Below, in pieces: positions 1 to 7,364 of a DNA stretch of 18,817 nucleotides (position 1 is its first letter; the number at the start of each line of letters is the position of its first letter). The notes beneath the pieces are model-generated. The model saw only the letters and a list, made by a program, of their open reading frames with translations, was not told the origin of the DNA and ran no database searches. The translations under genes and the position numbers were made by a program. The stretch comes from JALYRV01 sp035512575 (lineage in GTDB: Bacteria > Acidobacteriota > Vicinamibacteria > Vicinamibacterales > SCN-69-37): the NCBI GenBank assembly GCA_035512575.1, contig DATKDT010000160.1, positions 1-18,817 on the forward strand, read 5' to 3'.

Positions 1-170
1 GGGGCGAGTCGCGCCCCGCTGGAGCTGCCCGGTCGCTCCGACGTCCTTGTTACGCCGTCGCGCTGGAACACGGCACGCCGCCCGCTCGACGACCCGGCGC
101 CTGACGCGAGCGTGAGGGCGGCCGTCTGCCTCGGCGCGGAGGCGCACGGTGCGGGGCTGGTGAGGGTACC

Positions 171-203
171 GGGGACAGGTCTTGAACTGCAAGACCTGTC
201 CCC
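171..203. repeat. REP-like perfect palindrome (14-bp arms, 5-nt loop)
   Basis: GGGGACAGGTCTTG at 171-184 is followed by loop AACTG (185-189) and its exact reverse complement at 190-203. The surrounding sequence is also symmetrical: 141-159 (GGCGCACGGTGCGGGGCTG) pairs with 251-272 with two inserted bases and one mismatch. It lies downstream of the leftward LemA/DUF2207 operon, so it could also act as a transcription terminator, although no T-run follows on either strand. REP elements moved by RAYT (IS200-like) transposases have this look; no such transposase gene is in the window. Confidence 0.8.
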
Positions 204-370
204 GCTAAAGGCGCGACCGCTCTGTGGCGCGCCCGCACCTCGGACGCGCTCAGCAACCCCGCACCGTGTGCCGACGTCTCGCTCGCCGCGGCCGCCGCGA
301 CGAGGTGTGCGTGACTACAGACCTGTGAAAACCGCGCTAACGTCCCCACGCCCCCACCGTTCACCTTAAC

Positions 371-399
371 CACCCCACCCACCTACCCACGTACCCACC
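371..399 (-). repeat. GTGGGTAC-type octamer repeat / putative G-quadruplex
   Basis: Read on the minus strand this gives consecutive 8-base units GTGGGTAC, GTGGGTAG and GTGGGTGG, then a G-run, so four runs of three or more G are separated by loops of about 5, 5 and 1 nt. It begins about 15 nt after the DUF2207 stop codon and lies on that gene's coding strand, so it would be transcribed as G-rich RNA at the 3' end of the operon. A similar tract in the opposite orientation sits upstream of the operon (2752-2787). Confidence 0.6.
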
Positions 400-413
400 A
401 CGTGCGCTTCGAT

Positions 414-2126
414 CTAAAACCCCCCGCCGCCACCGCCGCCCGATCCGCCGCCGCTCGACCCGCCGCTGAAGCCGGAGCCGCCGCTGCTCCGGGTGGCCGA
501 CGCCATCGCGCTCGCCGCCTGCGTCGACATGCGCCCGAGACTGCCTGCGAACACGGTGGGCCGGAACGCCGGCGCGCCCTCGGAGCCGGTGTACCAACTG
601 GGCGACTGATGGTAGATGCCCTCGAACGCCTTCGCCCAGGTGTCGGCGACATTCAGCGCCATCGCGTACGGCAGGTACCGCTCGAACATTTCCGGTGTCC
701 TGATCGTGCGCTCCATGCGATCGGCCTCGACCCGCGACAGGAACTCCTGGAACCCGAGCACGTGCTCCACTTCCCGCGTGCCACGGATCGTGCGCGACGG
801 CATGAACCACCCGAACACAACAATGATGAGTCCCGACAGAATGCCGGCGACGATGCCGGCCACCGGCTGCATGCCCCAGGCCGCCATGGTGCCGGCACCG
901 GCCCCCGCGATCGCCAGCCCGATCATCACGCCGGCGGCGCCATAGAGCACGCGGACGCGATCCGGCCGCCCCGTGTAGAAGCCCCTCGTGACCAGCATCG
1001 TGTACAGGTCTTCGCGCAGACCCGGCAGATGCTTGTAGAACTTGTCCTTCAGATCCGACAACTCGACGGACTCGAGCGTGCCCCCGAACATCGCCGCCAG
1101 CAAATCCCGCTCGTGCGCCCCGAGGCCCGCCCACGACTCGCGCGGCTTCTTCAGCGAGAACCGATAATCCTTGTTCGAAAGCAGCCCGAAGAGCGACTCG
1201 TTCTTCGTCTCTTCGATGTGCAGATATCCGCGCACGGCAAGGTCAACGATCGTCGCGGTGATGTCGCGCATGTCGGGCTTGCCGTCGACGAGCGTCCCCA
1301 GTTCCGCCGGCGTCAGATGGCCGGGCGGCTCGTACCTGGTGACGATGGGCGCCAGCTCCGGATCGCGGCCGCGCGCGCGCCACAGCCACCACATCCCGGC
1401 AAACACGAATGGCGGGATCGCCAGCGGCAGGTTGCCGTAGACCACGTCCGCCGCCTTGTCGACCGCCGTCGGCCGATGCACGACGCCAGGATTCCATCCG
1501 ACGACCACGGTCAGGCCCTCGCGAAACGCCAGGCCGCGCGTCGTCCGGACCTCCACGCGGCCCGCCTCCACGGACGTGCCGGCCTGCTCCGTGGATCCAT
1601 AGGCACCGCGAAAGGCCGTTGCGCGTATGCCCGACGCCCCGTCCGGCAGCCGCACGTCGGCGGCGACCGACTCGATCGGCACGTCCCACTCGTCGCCGGT
1701 CACATTCCAGTACAGCTCGTCGTGCTCCTCGAAGAACCGCAGGCCGTTCGTGACGCGGTAGCGCACCTTCACCGTCTTCGTCGCGTCGACCGCGCCCGGC
1801 ACCCAGATTTTCAGCTTGCGATAATGGCGCTCGTGGCTGCTCTCATACCGCAGCGCGCGGCCGGCCTCGTCGGTCACCGACTCCACGTCGAGGCGCAGTG
1901 TGTAGTTCAGGCCCTGCGGCGACTTGTACTGGACGGGAATGGTCCGGTAGAGTCCGTTCCACGAGCCCGTGTACCGCGGGCGGATCGTCTCCTCGACGAC
2001 AATCGTGCCGTCTGCCGCGACGGCGATCCTCGCGTCGAAGCTCTCGATGACGAGCGTGCGCTCGGCCGCGGCCGGCGCCGCCGCCAGCAGGAGCAGCACG
2101 GCGAGCCAGGCGACCCGGCGAGGCAT
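414..2126 (-). CDS. DUF2207 domain-containing membrane protein
   Basis: A 570-residue predicted membrane protein of the DUF2207 family. Residues 1-21 form a signal peptide (MPRR, then a Leu/Ala core ending in AAAE). Residues 22-220 are the extracytoplasmic beta-rich DUF2207 domain. A membrane segment lies near 233-249, followed by a cytoplasmic region with a winged-helix-like stretch (about 270-385), two hydrophobic segments near 394-441, and a Gly/Ser-only C-terminal tail (about 547-570) typical of the family. Earlier in-frame starts exist, but this ATG is preferred because it makes a TAATG overlap with the upstream lemA-like stop, has GGAGGTGA just before it, and begins exactly at the signal peptide. 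The biochemical function of the family is unknown; pairing with LemA is its usual context, so a joint envelope role is inferred. Confidence 0.88.
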   Translation of the reverse strand: MPRRVAWLAVLLLLAAAPAAAERTLVIESFDARIAVAADGTIVVEETIRPRYTGSWNGLYRTIPVQYKSPQGLNYTLRLDVESVTDEAGRALRYESSHERHYRKLKIWVPGAVDATKTVKVRYRVTNGLRFFEEHDELYWNVTGDEWDVPIESVAADVRLPDGASGIRATAFRGAYGSTEQAGTSVEAGRVEVRTTRGLAFREGLTVVVGWNPGVVHRPTAVDKAADVVYGNLPLAIPPFVFAGMWWLWRARGRDPELAPIVTRYEPPGHLTPAELGTLVDGKPDMRDITATIVDLAVRGYLHIEETKNESLFGLLSNKDYRFSLKKPRESWAGLGAHERDLLAAMFGGTLESVELSDLKDKFYKHLPGLREDLYTMLVTRGFYTGRPDRVRVLYGAAGVMIGLAIAGAGAGTMAAWGMQPVAGIVAGILSGLIIVVFGWFMPSRTIRGTREVEHVLGFQEFLSRVEADRMERTIRTPEMFERYLPYAMALNVADTWAKAFEGIYHQSPSWYTGSEGAPAFRPTVFAGSLGRMSTQAASAMASATRSSGGSGFSGGSSGGGSGGGGGGGF

Positions 2127-2680
2127 TAGAACTTCACCTCCGGCACCTGCGCGTCCGCGTCCGGAATCTGGAAGAACTCGCGGGTCCGGAAGCCGAACAG
2201 GCCCGCGACGATGTTGGAGGGGAACTGCTGGATGCGGGTATTGAGGTCGCGCACCACCGCGTTGTAGTAGCGGCGCGCGTTCTGGATCGCGTCCTCCACC
2301 TGCGTCAGGGCCGTCTGCAGCTGCGAGAAGTTCTCGGCCGCGCGCAGCTGCGGATACGACTCGGCCAGCGCGAACAGGCCGCGCAGGGCCGAGGTCAGCA
2401 CCCCTTCGGCCTGGCCGCGTTCGGCGGGGCCGGCGCCCTGCACCGAGACGGCACGCGACCGCGCATCGACCACGGCCTCGAGCGTCTGCCGCTCGTGCGC
2501 CGCGTATCCCTTCACCGTCTCGACGACGTTGGGAATGAGATCGTGCCGCCGTTTGAGCTGCACGTCGATGTCGGCCCACGCGTTGTCGCCGCGGACCTTC
2601 AGCTGAACGAGTCCGTTGTAGATGGCGATGACGCCCGCGGCGATCGCCAGCGCGGCCCCGACGGTCAGGATGGTCGTCAT
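2126..2680 (-). CDS. lemA: LemA family protein
   Basis: A 184-residue LemA-family protein. Residues 1-25 are a single N-terminal hydrophobic segment, followed by the diagnostic stretch around 27-50 (YNGLVQLKVRGDNAWADIDV, then the LKRRHDLIPN motif) and a long helical body ending in RTREFFQIPD near the C-terminus. Length matches the family's usual 180-200 residues. LemA proteins are membrane-anchored helical-bundle proteins of unknown mechanism, usually beside DUF2207 or TPM-domain membrane proteins, as here. The ATG follows AGGAG at good spacing. It is first in a two-gene operon, its stop overlapping the DUF2207 start by one base. A -10-like TAGGAT lies about 50 nt upstream on the same strand (2732-2737). 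Confidence 0.93.
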   Translation of the reverse strand: MTTILTVGAALAIAAGVIAIYNGLVQLKVRGDNAWADIDVQLKRRHDLIPNVVETVKGYAAHERQTLEAVVDARSRAVSVQGAGPAERGQAEGVLTSALRGLFALAESYPQLRAAENFSQLQTALTQVEDAIQNARRYYNAVVRDLNTRIQQFPSNIVAGLFGFRTREFFQIPDADAQVPEVKF

Positions 2681-2731
2681 GTGTCTGCTCCTGGTCCGGC
2701 GCCGTGCGCGGCGCTCGCGGATTCGGGCATC

Positions 2732-2737
2732 ATCCTA
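2732..2737 (-). promoter_or_regulatory. Candidate -10 element for the LemA/DUF2207 operon
   Basis: TAGGAT on the minus strand, inside the longer string GATGATGCCCG (2724-2734). The string ATGATGCCCG recurs at the candidate -10 of the IorA-like gene (4658-4667). No clear -35 hexamer is visible. If used, it would leave a leader of about 40-45 nt containing the AGGAG ribosome-binding site. Confidence 0.35.
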
Positions 2738-2751
2738 CCGCCGGAGGCGAA

Positions 2752-2787
2752 GTGGGTGCGTGGGTACGTGGGTACGTGGCTGGGGTA
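2752..2787 (+). repeat. GTGGGT(A/G)C octamer tandem repeat / putative G-quadruplex
   Basis: GTGGGTGC (2752-2759), GTGGGTAC (2760-2767) and GTGGGTAC (2768-2775) are tandem, followed by the degenerate GTGGCTGG and a G-run. Four G-runs with short loops make a quadruplex possible on the plus strand. It is in the otherwise empty 140-nt gap between the lemA-like gene and the small minus-strand ORF, and mirrors the tract at 371-399. Confidence 0.6.
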
Positions 2788-2820
2788 GGTACGGTGGACG
2801 GTTCGCCCCATTCACCGCTG

Positions 2821-3063
2821 CTACTCCTCGTCGCGCCGGCGACGTCTGCGCGCGCCGCGGGGCGGGCGCTGGTCGGGCCGGGCGGAGCGACGCTTCGCTT
2901 CTGCCTGCCTTCGCAAACTGAAGTACAACCCGCCCAGGACCCTCTCCAGTCGTTCGGCCAGCTTCAGCAAGTCGTCGATGTCCGTCTGTAAGTAGTGCCC
3001 CTTGGCCACACCGTCGGGCAGGCGCGTGCGCACTTCCTGCAGCGAGCTGCGCGCGTATTTCAC
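2821..3063 (-). CDS. Small four-helix-bundle (S23/IVP)-like protein, possibly a C-terminal fragment
   Basis: Eighty residues from a GTG start. Residues 1-55 (KYARSSLQEVRTRL ... GHYLQTDIDDLLKLAERL ... LGGLYFSLRRQ) resemble the last two helices of the four-helix-bundle family first known from 23S rRNA intervening sequences, where the pattern is roughly arSSLqEv-x-GyL-x-LL-x-L-x-Gl-x-SLrr. The remaining 25 residues are a strongly basic Arg-rich tail. Family members are about 120 residues, so helices 1-2 are missing. The overlapping upstream frame (3060-3203) ends in SESAEGQRFS, which could be the family's NIAEGQ-R region in another frame; this suggests a frameshifted gene. The match is from memory of the family pattern and is tentative. 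It could instead be an intact small protein translated by GTGA coupling. Confidence 0.45.
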   Translation of the reverse strand: MKYARSSLQEVRTRLPDGVAKGHYLQTDIDDLLKLAERLERVLGGLYFSLRRQAEAKRRSARPDQRPPRGARRRRRRDEE

Positions 3064-3203
3064 GAAAACCGCTGGCCCTCGGCCGACTCGGACAGGACGT
3101 TTTCAATGAGGTGGCCGGTCTGAAACTGTCTGCCGGGCGAGGCTGCATCGACACCGGCGCCTGCCAGCCACCCCAGCAGCAGGCTCGTCGCGAGATTGAG
3201 CAT
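3060..3203 (-). CDS. Small ORF overlapping the four-helix-bundle-like frame
   Basis: A 47-residue ATG-started frame. Its first ~20 residues are hydrophobic (MLNLATSLLLGWLAGAGVDA), like a signal peptide, and its end reads TGHLIENVLSESAEGQRFS. Its TGA overlaps the GTG of the next frame as GTGA. Two readings are possible: a tiny coupled gene, or the upstream half of a four-helix-bundle gene broken by a single-base indel near 3063. I see no clear ribosome-binding site, so the start is uncertain. Function not recognised. Confidence 0.3.
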   Translation of the reverse strand: MLNLATSLLLGWLAGAGVDAASPGRQFQTGHLIENVLSESAEGQRFS

Positions 3204-3291
3204 GGAAATTGGGGAATACGCTTCATGCCGCGCTGCCGTTTCCGCCCGTCCGGCACAGGGCGCTGTCCGCGGCGGCGGCGAGCGCGGCCGT

Positions 3292-3297
3292 TATATA
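3292..3297 (+). promoter_or_regulatory. Candidate -10 (TATATA) just ahead of the symporter start
   Basis: TATATA ends 10 nt before the ATG of the symporter gene, in an otherwise GC-rich stretch. A start of transcription 6-8 nt downstream would fall within a few bases of the ATG, giving a leaderless or near-leaderless mRNA. No -35 or Shine-Dalgarno is evident. Confidence 0.4.
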
Positions 3298-3307
3298 GTG
3301 ACGCCCC

Positions 3308-4642
3308 ATGAGCGACCCGGCCCCCCGCACGCGCATGAAGCTGCACACCAAGATCCTGCTGGGCCTGCTCGTGGGTCTCGCCGCCGGCGTCGCGACGAAC
3401 CTCACGGTGGGGCCGGACCACCCGGTGGTCGAGCGAATCAACGCATGGGTGGCCGTCCCCGTGGGGCAGATTTTCCTGCGGATGCTGTTCATGGTCGTCA
3501 TCCCGCTCGTCTTCGCGAGCGTGGCGCTGGGCGTGGCCAGCATCGGCGACATCCGCAAGGCGGGCCGCATCGGCGGCAAGACGCTCGCCTACTTCTTCAT
3601 CACCACGGCCATGGCGGCGACGCTCGGCCTCGTCATCGTCAATCTGATGCGGCCGTGGGAGCGCGTCGCGCCCGAGACGCGCGTCGAGCTGATGGAGCAG
3701 TTCGCCGGCGACGCGGCGACGCGGATCGAGACGTCCCAGCAGCAGCGCTTCGGCATCCAGACGCTGATCAACATCGTGCCGCGCAACCCCATCGACTCGG
3801 CCGCGCGCACCGACCTGCTCGGCGTGATCTTCTTCGCGCTGCTCTTCGGCGCCGCGCTCACGCTGATTCCCGCGGCCACGGCCAAACCGATGATCGACGT
3901 GCTCGACGCGCTCAACGCCGTCGTGACGGCGATCATCCACTTCGCGATGCTGCTGGCGCCCTTAGGCGTCGCGGCGCTGATCTTCACGGTGTCGTCGAGT
4001 TTCGGATTCGAGCTGATGATTGCCGTCGCGGCGTTCGTCGTCACCGTCCTGCTGGCGCTGGCGGTGCACGTCGCGTTCACGCTGTCGTCGATCGTGAAGT
4101 TCCTCGTGCGCATGTCGCCGGTGATGTTCTTCTCGCGCGTGCGGGCGTCGCTGATCACCGCCTTCTCGACGAGCTCGAGCGCCGCGACGCTGCCCACGAA
4201 CCTCGATGTCGCGCAGGAACAGCTCGGCGTGCCGCAGCGCATCGCCGGCTTCGTGCTGCCGCTCGGCGCGACGCTGTGCATGAACGGCACGGCGATCTTC
4301 GAGGGGATCACGGTCATCTTCCTGGCCGAGATCTTCGGCGTCAGCCTGTCGATCGGGCAGATGGCCATCGTGATGGTCATGTGCGTCGTCACCGCCATCG
4401 GCGCGGCCGGCGTGCCCGGCGGATCGATTCCCCTGCTGGTCGGGATCCTGACGATGTTCGGCGTGCCCGGCGAAGGCATCGCCATCGTGCTCGGCGTCGA
4501 CCGCATCCTTGACATGTCGCGGACGACCGTCAACGTGTGCGGCGACCTGACCGCCACGATCTGGCTCGCGCACAGCGAAGGCGTGTGGTCGGCAGACCAG
4601 ATTCCGGAGCCGGGGAAGAAGCTCGTCGGAGCGAAGCCGTAA
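3308..4642 (+). CDS. Dicarboxylate/amino acid:cation symporter (DAACS/SLC1 family)
   Basis: A 444-residue secondary transporter of the GltPh/GltP/DctA fold, importing acidic amino acids or dicarboxylates with Na+ or H+. Visible hallmarks: multiple hydrophobic segments; the Ser-rich hairpin-1 motif STSSSAATLP (about 287-296); the TM7 unwound motif as CMNGTA (about 324-329, where GltPh has NMDGT); hairpin 2 AAGVPGGS; and TM8 LDMSRTTVNVCGD (about 401-413). The Arg in TM8 (R405) aligns with GltPh R397, which binds an acidic side chain, favouring glutamate/aspartate over neutral substrates; exact substrate is inference. A second in-frame ATG (residue 10) is an alternative start. It stands alone between the divergent small ORFs and the Mo-hydroxylase operon. 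Confidence 0.93.
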   Translation: MSDPAPRTRMKLHTKILLGLLVGLAAGVATNLTVGPDHPVVERINAWVAVPVGQIFLRMLFMVVIPLVFASVALGVASIGDIRKAGRIGGKTLAYFFITTAMAATLGLVIVNLMRPWERVAPETRVELMEQFAGDAATRIETSQQQRFGIQTLINIVPRNPIDSAARTDLLGVIFFALLFGAALTLIPAATAKPMIDVLDALNAVVTAIIHFAMLLAPLGVAALIFTVSSSFGFELMIAVAAFVVTVLLALAVHVAFTLSSIVKFLVRMSPVMFFSRVRASLITAFSTSSSAATLPTNLDVAQEQLGVPQRIAGFVLPLGATLCMNGTAIFEGITVIFLAEIFGVSLSIGQMAIVMVMCVVTAIGAAGVPGGSIPLLVGILTMFGVPGEGIAIVLGVDRILDMSRTTVNVCGDLTATIWLAHSEGVWSADQIPEPGKKLVGAKP

Positions 4643-4656
4643 CGCGGGTTTGGCGT

Positions 4657-4662
4657 TATGAT
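4657..4662 (+). promoter_or_regulatory. Candidate -10 (TATGAT) for the Mo-hydroxylase operon
   Basis: TATGAT lies 12 nt before the ATG at 4675, with no purine-rich ribosome-binding site between. The decamer ATGATGCCCG at 4658-4667 is identical to the string at the candidate lemA promoter on the other strand. A very short leader is implied. Confidence 0.45.
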
Positions 4663-4674
4663 GCCCGGAACGCC

Positions 4675-5157
4675 ATGACTCTCAACCTCAACATTAACGG
4701 AAGAGCCGTCTCCGTCGACGCGCCGGCCGACATGCCGCTGCTCTGGGTGCTGCGCGACATGCTCGACCTGCGCGGGACGAAATACGGGTGCGGCACGGGC
4801 CAGTGCGGCGCGTGCACGGTGCACCTGCGCGGCCGGGCCGTGCGCTCGTGCCAGGTGCCGGTGTCGGCGGCGGCCGGGGCGCCGGTCGTCACCATCGAAG
4901 GGCTCTCGCCCACCGGCACACATCCCGTCCAGGTGACCTGGAAGGAACTGGACGTGCCCGAGTGCGGCTACTGCCAGGCCGGACAGATCATGAGCGCGGC
5001 GGCGCTGCTGTCGCTGTCGCCGAAGCCGACCGACGCGCAGATCGACGCCGCGATGAACGGCAACATCTGCCGCTGCGGCACCTACAACCGCATTCGCGCC
5101 GGCATCCACAAGGCGGCCGCGCTGGCGGCAACCGGTAGCCAGGGAGAGACGCCATGA
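4675..5157 (+). CDS. Isoquinoline 1-oxidoreductase alpha-type 2Fe-2S subunit
   Basis: A 160-residue small subunit of a xanthine-oxidase-family molybdenum hydroxylase. It passes electrons from the Mo cofactor through two 2Fe-2S clusters. The N-terminal plant-ferredoxin-type cluster ligands are Cys39, Cys44, Cys47 and Cys59 (YGCGTGQCGACT ... C); the C-terminal cluster ligands are Cys97, Cys100, Cys132 and Cys134 (CGYC ... CRC). Length is typical. The frame is open further upstream (to 4537), but that part overlaps the symporter gene; the ATG at 4675 starts directly at the ferredoxin fold (MTLNLNING). It overlaps the large-subunit start by ATGA. Its lack of a signal peptide fits co-export with a Tat-carrying large subunit. 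The isoquinoline name describes the family architecture; the true substrate is unknown. Confidence 0.93.
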   Translation: MTLNLNINGRAVSVDAPADMPLLWVLRDMLDLRGTKYGCGTGQCGACTVHLRGRAVRSCQVPVSAAAGAPVVTIEGLSPTGTHPVQVTWKELDVPECGYCQAGQIMSAAALLSLSPKPTDAQIDAAMNGNICRCGTYNRIRAGIHKAAALAATGSQGETP

Positions 5158-7364
5158 GTCCCCTCGCGGTCGATCGCCGCGCATTCCTCAAGGTCTCCGC
5201 GCTCGCCGGCGGCGGGCTCATGATCAGCGCGTATCTCGAGCCGCTCGCGGACCTCGCCGCGCAGGGCCGCCAGCCCGCGCCGCCGCTCGTGCCGAACGCG
5301 TTCATCACGATTGCCCGCGACGGCAAGGTCACCATCATCGGCAAGAACCCGGAAATCGGCCAGGGCATCAAGACCACGCTGCCGATGCTGATTGCCGAGG
5401 AGCTCGACGTCGACTGGAGCACGGTCATCGTCGAACAGGGCGACCTCGACGCGAAGTACGGCCAGCAATTTGCCGGCGGCAGCACGGCCGTGCCCGCCAA
5501 CTACGACGTGTTGCGCCGCGTCGGCGCCGGCGCGCGCCACATGCTCGTGGCCGCGGCCGCCGCCACGTGGGGCGTCCCGGCCTCGCAGCTCACCACCGCG
5601 TCGGGGCGCGTCATCCATGCCGCGTCAAACCGCTCGCTCGGCTACGGCGAGCTGGCGGACAAGGCCGCGGCCCTGACGCCGCCCGATCCCGCCTCGCTCA
5701 CGCTGAAGGATCCATCGACGTTCACGATCATCGGCCAGCGCATTCCGGGCGTGGATCTCGACGCCATCGTCACCGGCAAGCCGATCTATGGCACCGACAC
5801 CGTCGTGCCCGGCATGCTCTACGCCGTCTTCCAGCGCTGCCCCGTCTTTGCGGGCAAGGTGGCGACGGCCAATCTCGATCACGTGAAGACGCTGCCGGGC
5901 GTGAAACACGCCTTCGTCGTGGAAGGCAGCGCGACGCCCGGCAATCAGCTGCTCGGCGGCGTGGCGATCGTTGCCGACAGCTGGTGGCAGGCGCAGACGG
6001 CACGCGAGCAGCTGCAGGTCACGTGGAACGAGGGGAAGGCGTCGGCCGACAGCACGGCGTCGTTCGACACGACGGCTGCGCAGCTTGCCGCGAAGTTCCC
6101 GACGGCGCCGACGCGCGCCGACGGCGACGCCGAGGCCGCGCTTGCGGGCGCGGCCACGGTCGTCGAAGCCGCGTACGCCTATCCCTTCCTGAACCACGCG
6201 CAGATCGAGCCGATGAGCGCGACGGCGCACGTCAAAGACGGCAAGGTCGAGATCTGGGCCGGTACGCAAACGCCGGACGGCGCGCGCGGGCTGGTGGCCA
6301 GAACGCTCGGTGTCGAGCCGGCGAACGTCGCCATCCACATGGTGCGTATCGGCGGCAGCTTCGGCCGCCGTCTCTACAACGATCACATCGTAGAAGCCGC
6401 GTGGATCTCGAAGGAGATTGGCGCACCGGTGCAGGTGCGATGGACGCGCGAAGACGACATGGGCCACGACCTGTTCAGGCCCGCCGGCTTCCACTTCCTC
6501 AAGGCCGGCGTCGACGCCTCGGGCAAGCTGACGGCGTGGCGCAACCACTTCATCACGTTCACGATCGACGGCGAGCGCGCGACGGCATCCTCGGGGATGT
6601 CGGCCAGCGAATTCCCGGCGCGGTTCGTGCCGAACTACAGCCTCTTCACCTCGATGATCCCGTTCGGCGTGCCCACAGGCGCGATGCGCGCGCCGGGCAG
6701 CAACGCCATCGCGTTCGTCAGCCAGTCGTTCATCGACGAGCTCGCGCACGCGGCGAAGCAGGATCCGCTGGCGTTCCGGCTGGCGATGCTGTCGGGGCCG
6801 CTGGTCACGGGCGGCGCCGCGCCTGGCCGCGGCGACTGGAATCCAGCGCGCATGCGCGCCGTCCTCGAGCTGGTGCGCGACAAGTCGGGCTGGGGCACGC
6901 GCACGCTGCCGCAGGGCACGGCCATGGGCGTGGCGTTCCACTTCAGCCACGCGGGCTACTTCGCGGAAGTCGCCGAGGTGGCCGTCGACGCGTCGAAGCG
7001 CGTGAAGGTCAACAAGGTCTGGGTGGCCGGCGACATCGGCCGCCAGATCGTCAATCCGCTGAAAGCGGAGGCGCAGGTCGAAGGCTCGATCATGGACGGG
7101 CTGAGCCACCTGATGTCGTTCGAGATCACGATCGAGGGCGGCCGCGCCGTGCAGCGCAATTTCGACGAGTACCAGCCGGTGCGCATGCGCCAGGCGCCGC
7201 GCGAGATCGAAGCGCACTTCGTGACGAGCGACAACGACCCGACGGGCCTCGGCGAGCCGGCGCTGCCGCCGATTCTGCCCGCCGTCTGCAACGCCATCTT
7301 CAGCGCCACGGGCACGCGCGTGCGCTCGCTGCCGCTGTCGAAGCACGGATTCCGATGGGCGTGA
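5154..7364 (+). CDS. Tat-exported molybdopterin-binding subunit (isoquinoline 1-oxidoreductase beta type)
   Basis: A 736-residue catalytic subunit of a xanthine-dehydrogenase-superfamily hydroxylase, IorB type. Residues 7-13 (DRRAFLK) followed by a hydrophobic stretch form a Tat signal, so the folded enzyme with its clusters is exported. Family landmarks are GGSFGRR (400-406), GAMRAPGS (509-516) and the C-terminal GLGEPALPP with the expected catalytic Glu at 701. Length is typical of single-chain IorB-like subunits. No FAD subunit is nearby, so electrons should go to a cytochrome, consistent with the cytochrome c gene overlapping its 3' end. AGGGAGAG precedes the start and the ATGA overlap couples it to the small subunit. 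Substrate cannot be read from sequence; aromatic N-heterocycles or aldehydes are the family's known range. Confidence 0.93.
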   Translation: MSPLAVDRRAFLKVSALAGGGLMISAYLEPLADLAAQGRQPAPPLVPNAFITIARDGKVTIIGKNPEIGQGIKTTLPMLIAEELDVDWSTVIVEQGDLDAKYGQQFAGGSTAVPANYDVLRRVGAGARHMLVAAAAATWGVPASQLTTASGRVIHAASNRSLGYGELADKAAALTPPDPASLTLKDPSTFTIIGQRIPGVDLDAIVTGKPIYGTDTVVPGMLYAVFQRCPVFAGKVATANLDHVKTLPGVKHAFVVEGSATPGNQLLGGVAIVADSWWQAQTAREQLQVTWNEGKASADSTASFDTTAAQLAAKFPTAPTRADGDAEAALAGAATVVEAAYAYPFLNHAQIEPMSATAHVKDGKVEIWAGTQTPDGARGLVARTLGVEPANVAIHMVRIGGSFGRRLYNDHIVEAAWISKEIGAPVQVRWTREDDMGHDLFRPAGFHFLKAGVDASGKLTAWRNHFITFTIDGERATASSGMSASEFPARFVPNYSLFTSMIPFGVPTGAMRAPGSNAIAFVSQSFIDELAHAAKQDPLAFRLAMLSGPLVTGGAAPGRGDWNPARMRAVLELVRDKSGWGTRTLPQGTAMGVAFHFSHAGYFAEVAEVAVDASKRVKVNKVWVAGDIGRQIVNPLKAEAQVEGSIMDGLSHLMSFEITIEGGRAVQRNFDEYQPVRMRQAPREIEAHFVTSDNDPTGLGEPALPPILPAVCNAIFSATGTRVRSLPLSKHGFRWA

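Larger units (their letters stand above)
1..413. other. Non-coding or unassigned left-edge region
   Basis: I see no convincing gene here. A plus-strand frame is open from the window edge to a stop near 369 and a minus-strand frame spans 50-382, but both run straight through a palindrome, have Arg/Pro/Ala-rich translations of the kind high GC produces, and resemble no family I recognise. The stretch holds a strong inverted repeat (171-203, within 141-272) and a G-run repeat (371-399 on the minus strand) just past the end of the DUF2207 gene. The first ~110 bases could be the 3' tail of a gene lying outside the window; this cannot be decided from here. Confidence 0.5.

Noticed and set aside
1..369. 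Possible 3' end of a gene entering from the left edge
   Set aside because: The frame is open but passes through the palindrome and has no recognisable domain; GC-rich DNA gives such frames by chance.
402..2129. Long plus-strand open frame of 575 codons
   Set aside because: It is antisense to the well-supported DUF2207 gene; its Arg/His/Pro/Ala-rich translation is the usual shadow of a high-GC gene and shows no domain.
2735..3940. Minus-strand open frame of 401 codons across the small ORFs and the symporter start
   Set aside because: It runs antisense into the symporter and in another frame through the small ORFs; composition is charged and repetitive, with no domain.
5567..7354. Long plus-strand open frame overlapping the molybdopterin subunit
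   Set aside because: It is in a different frame from the IorB-like gene, has low-complexity Arg-rich translation, and its only meaningful part is the cytochrome c at its 3' end, which has its own start.
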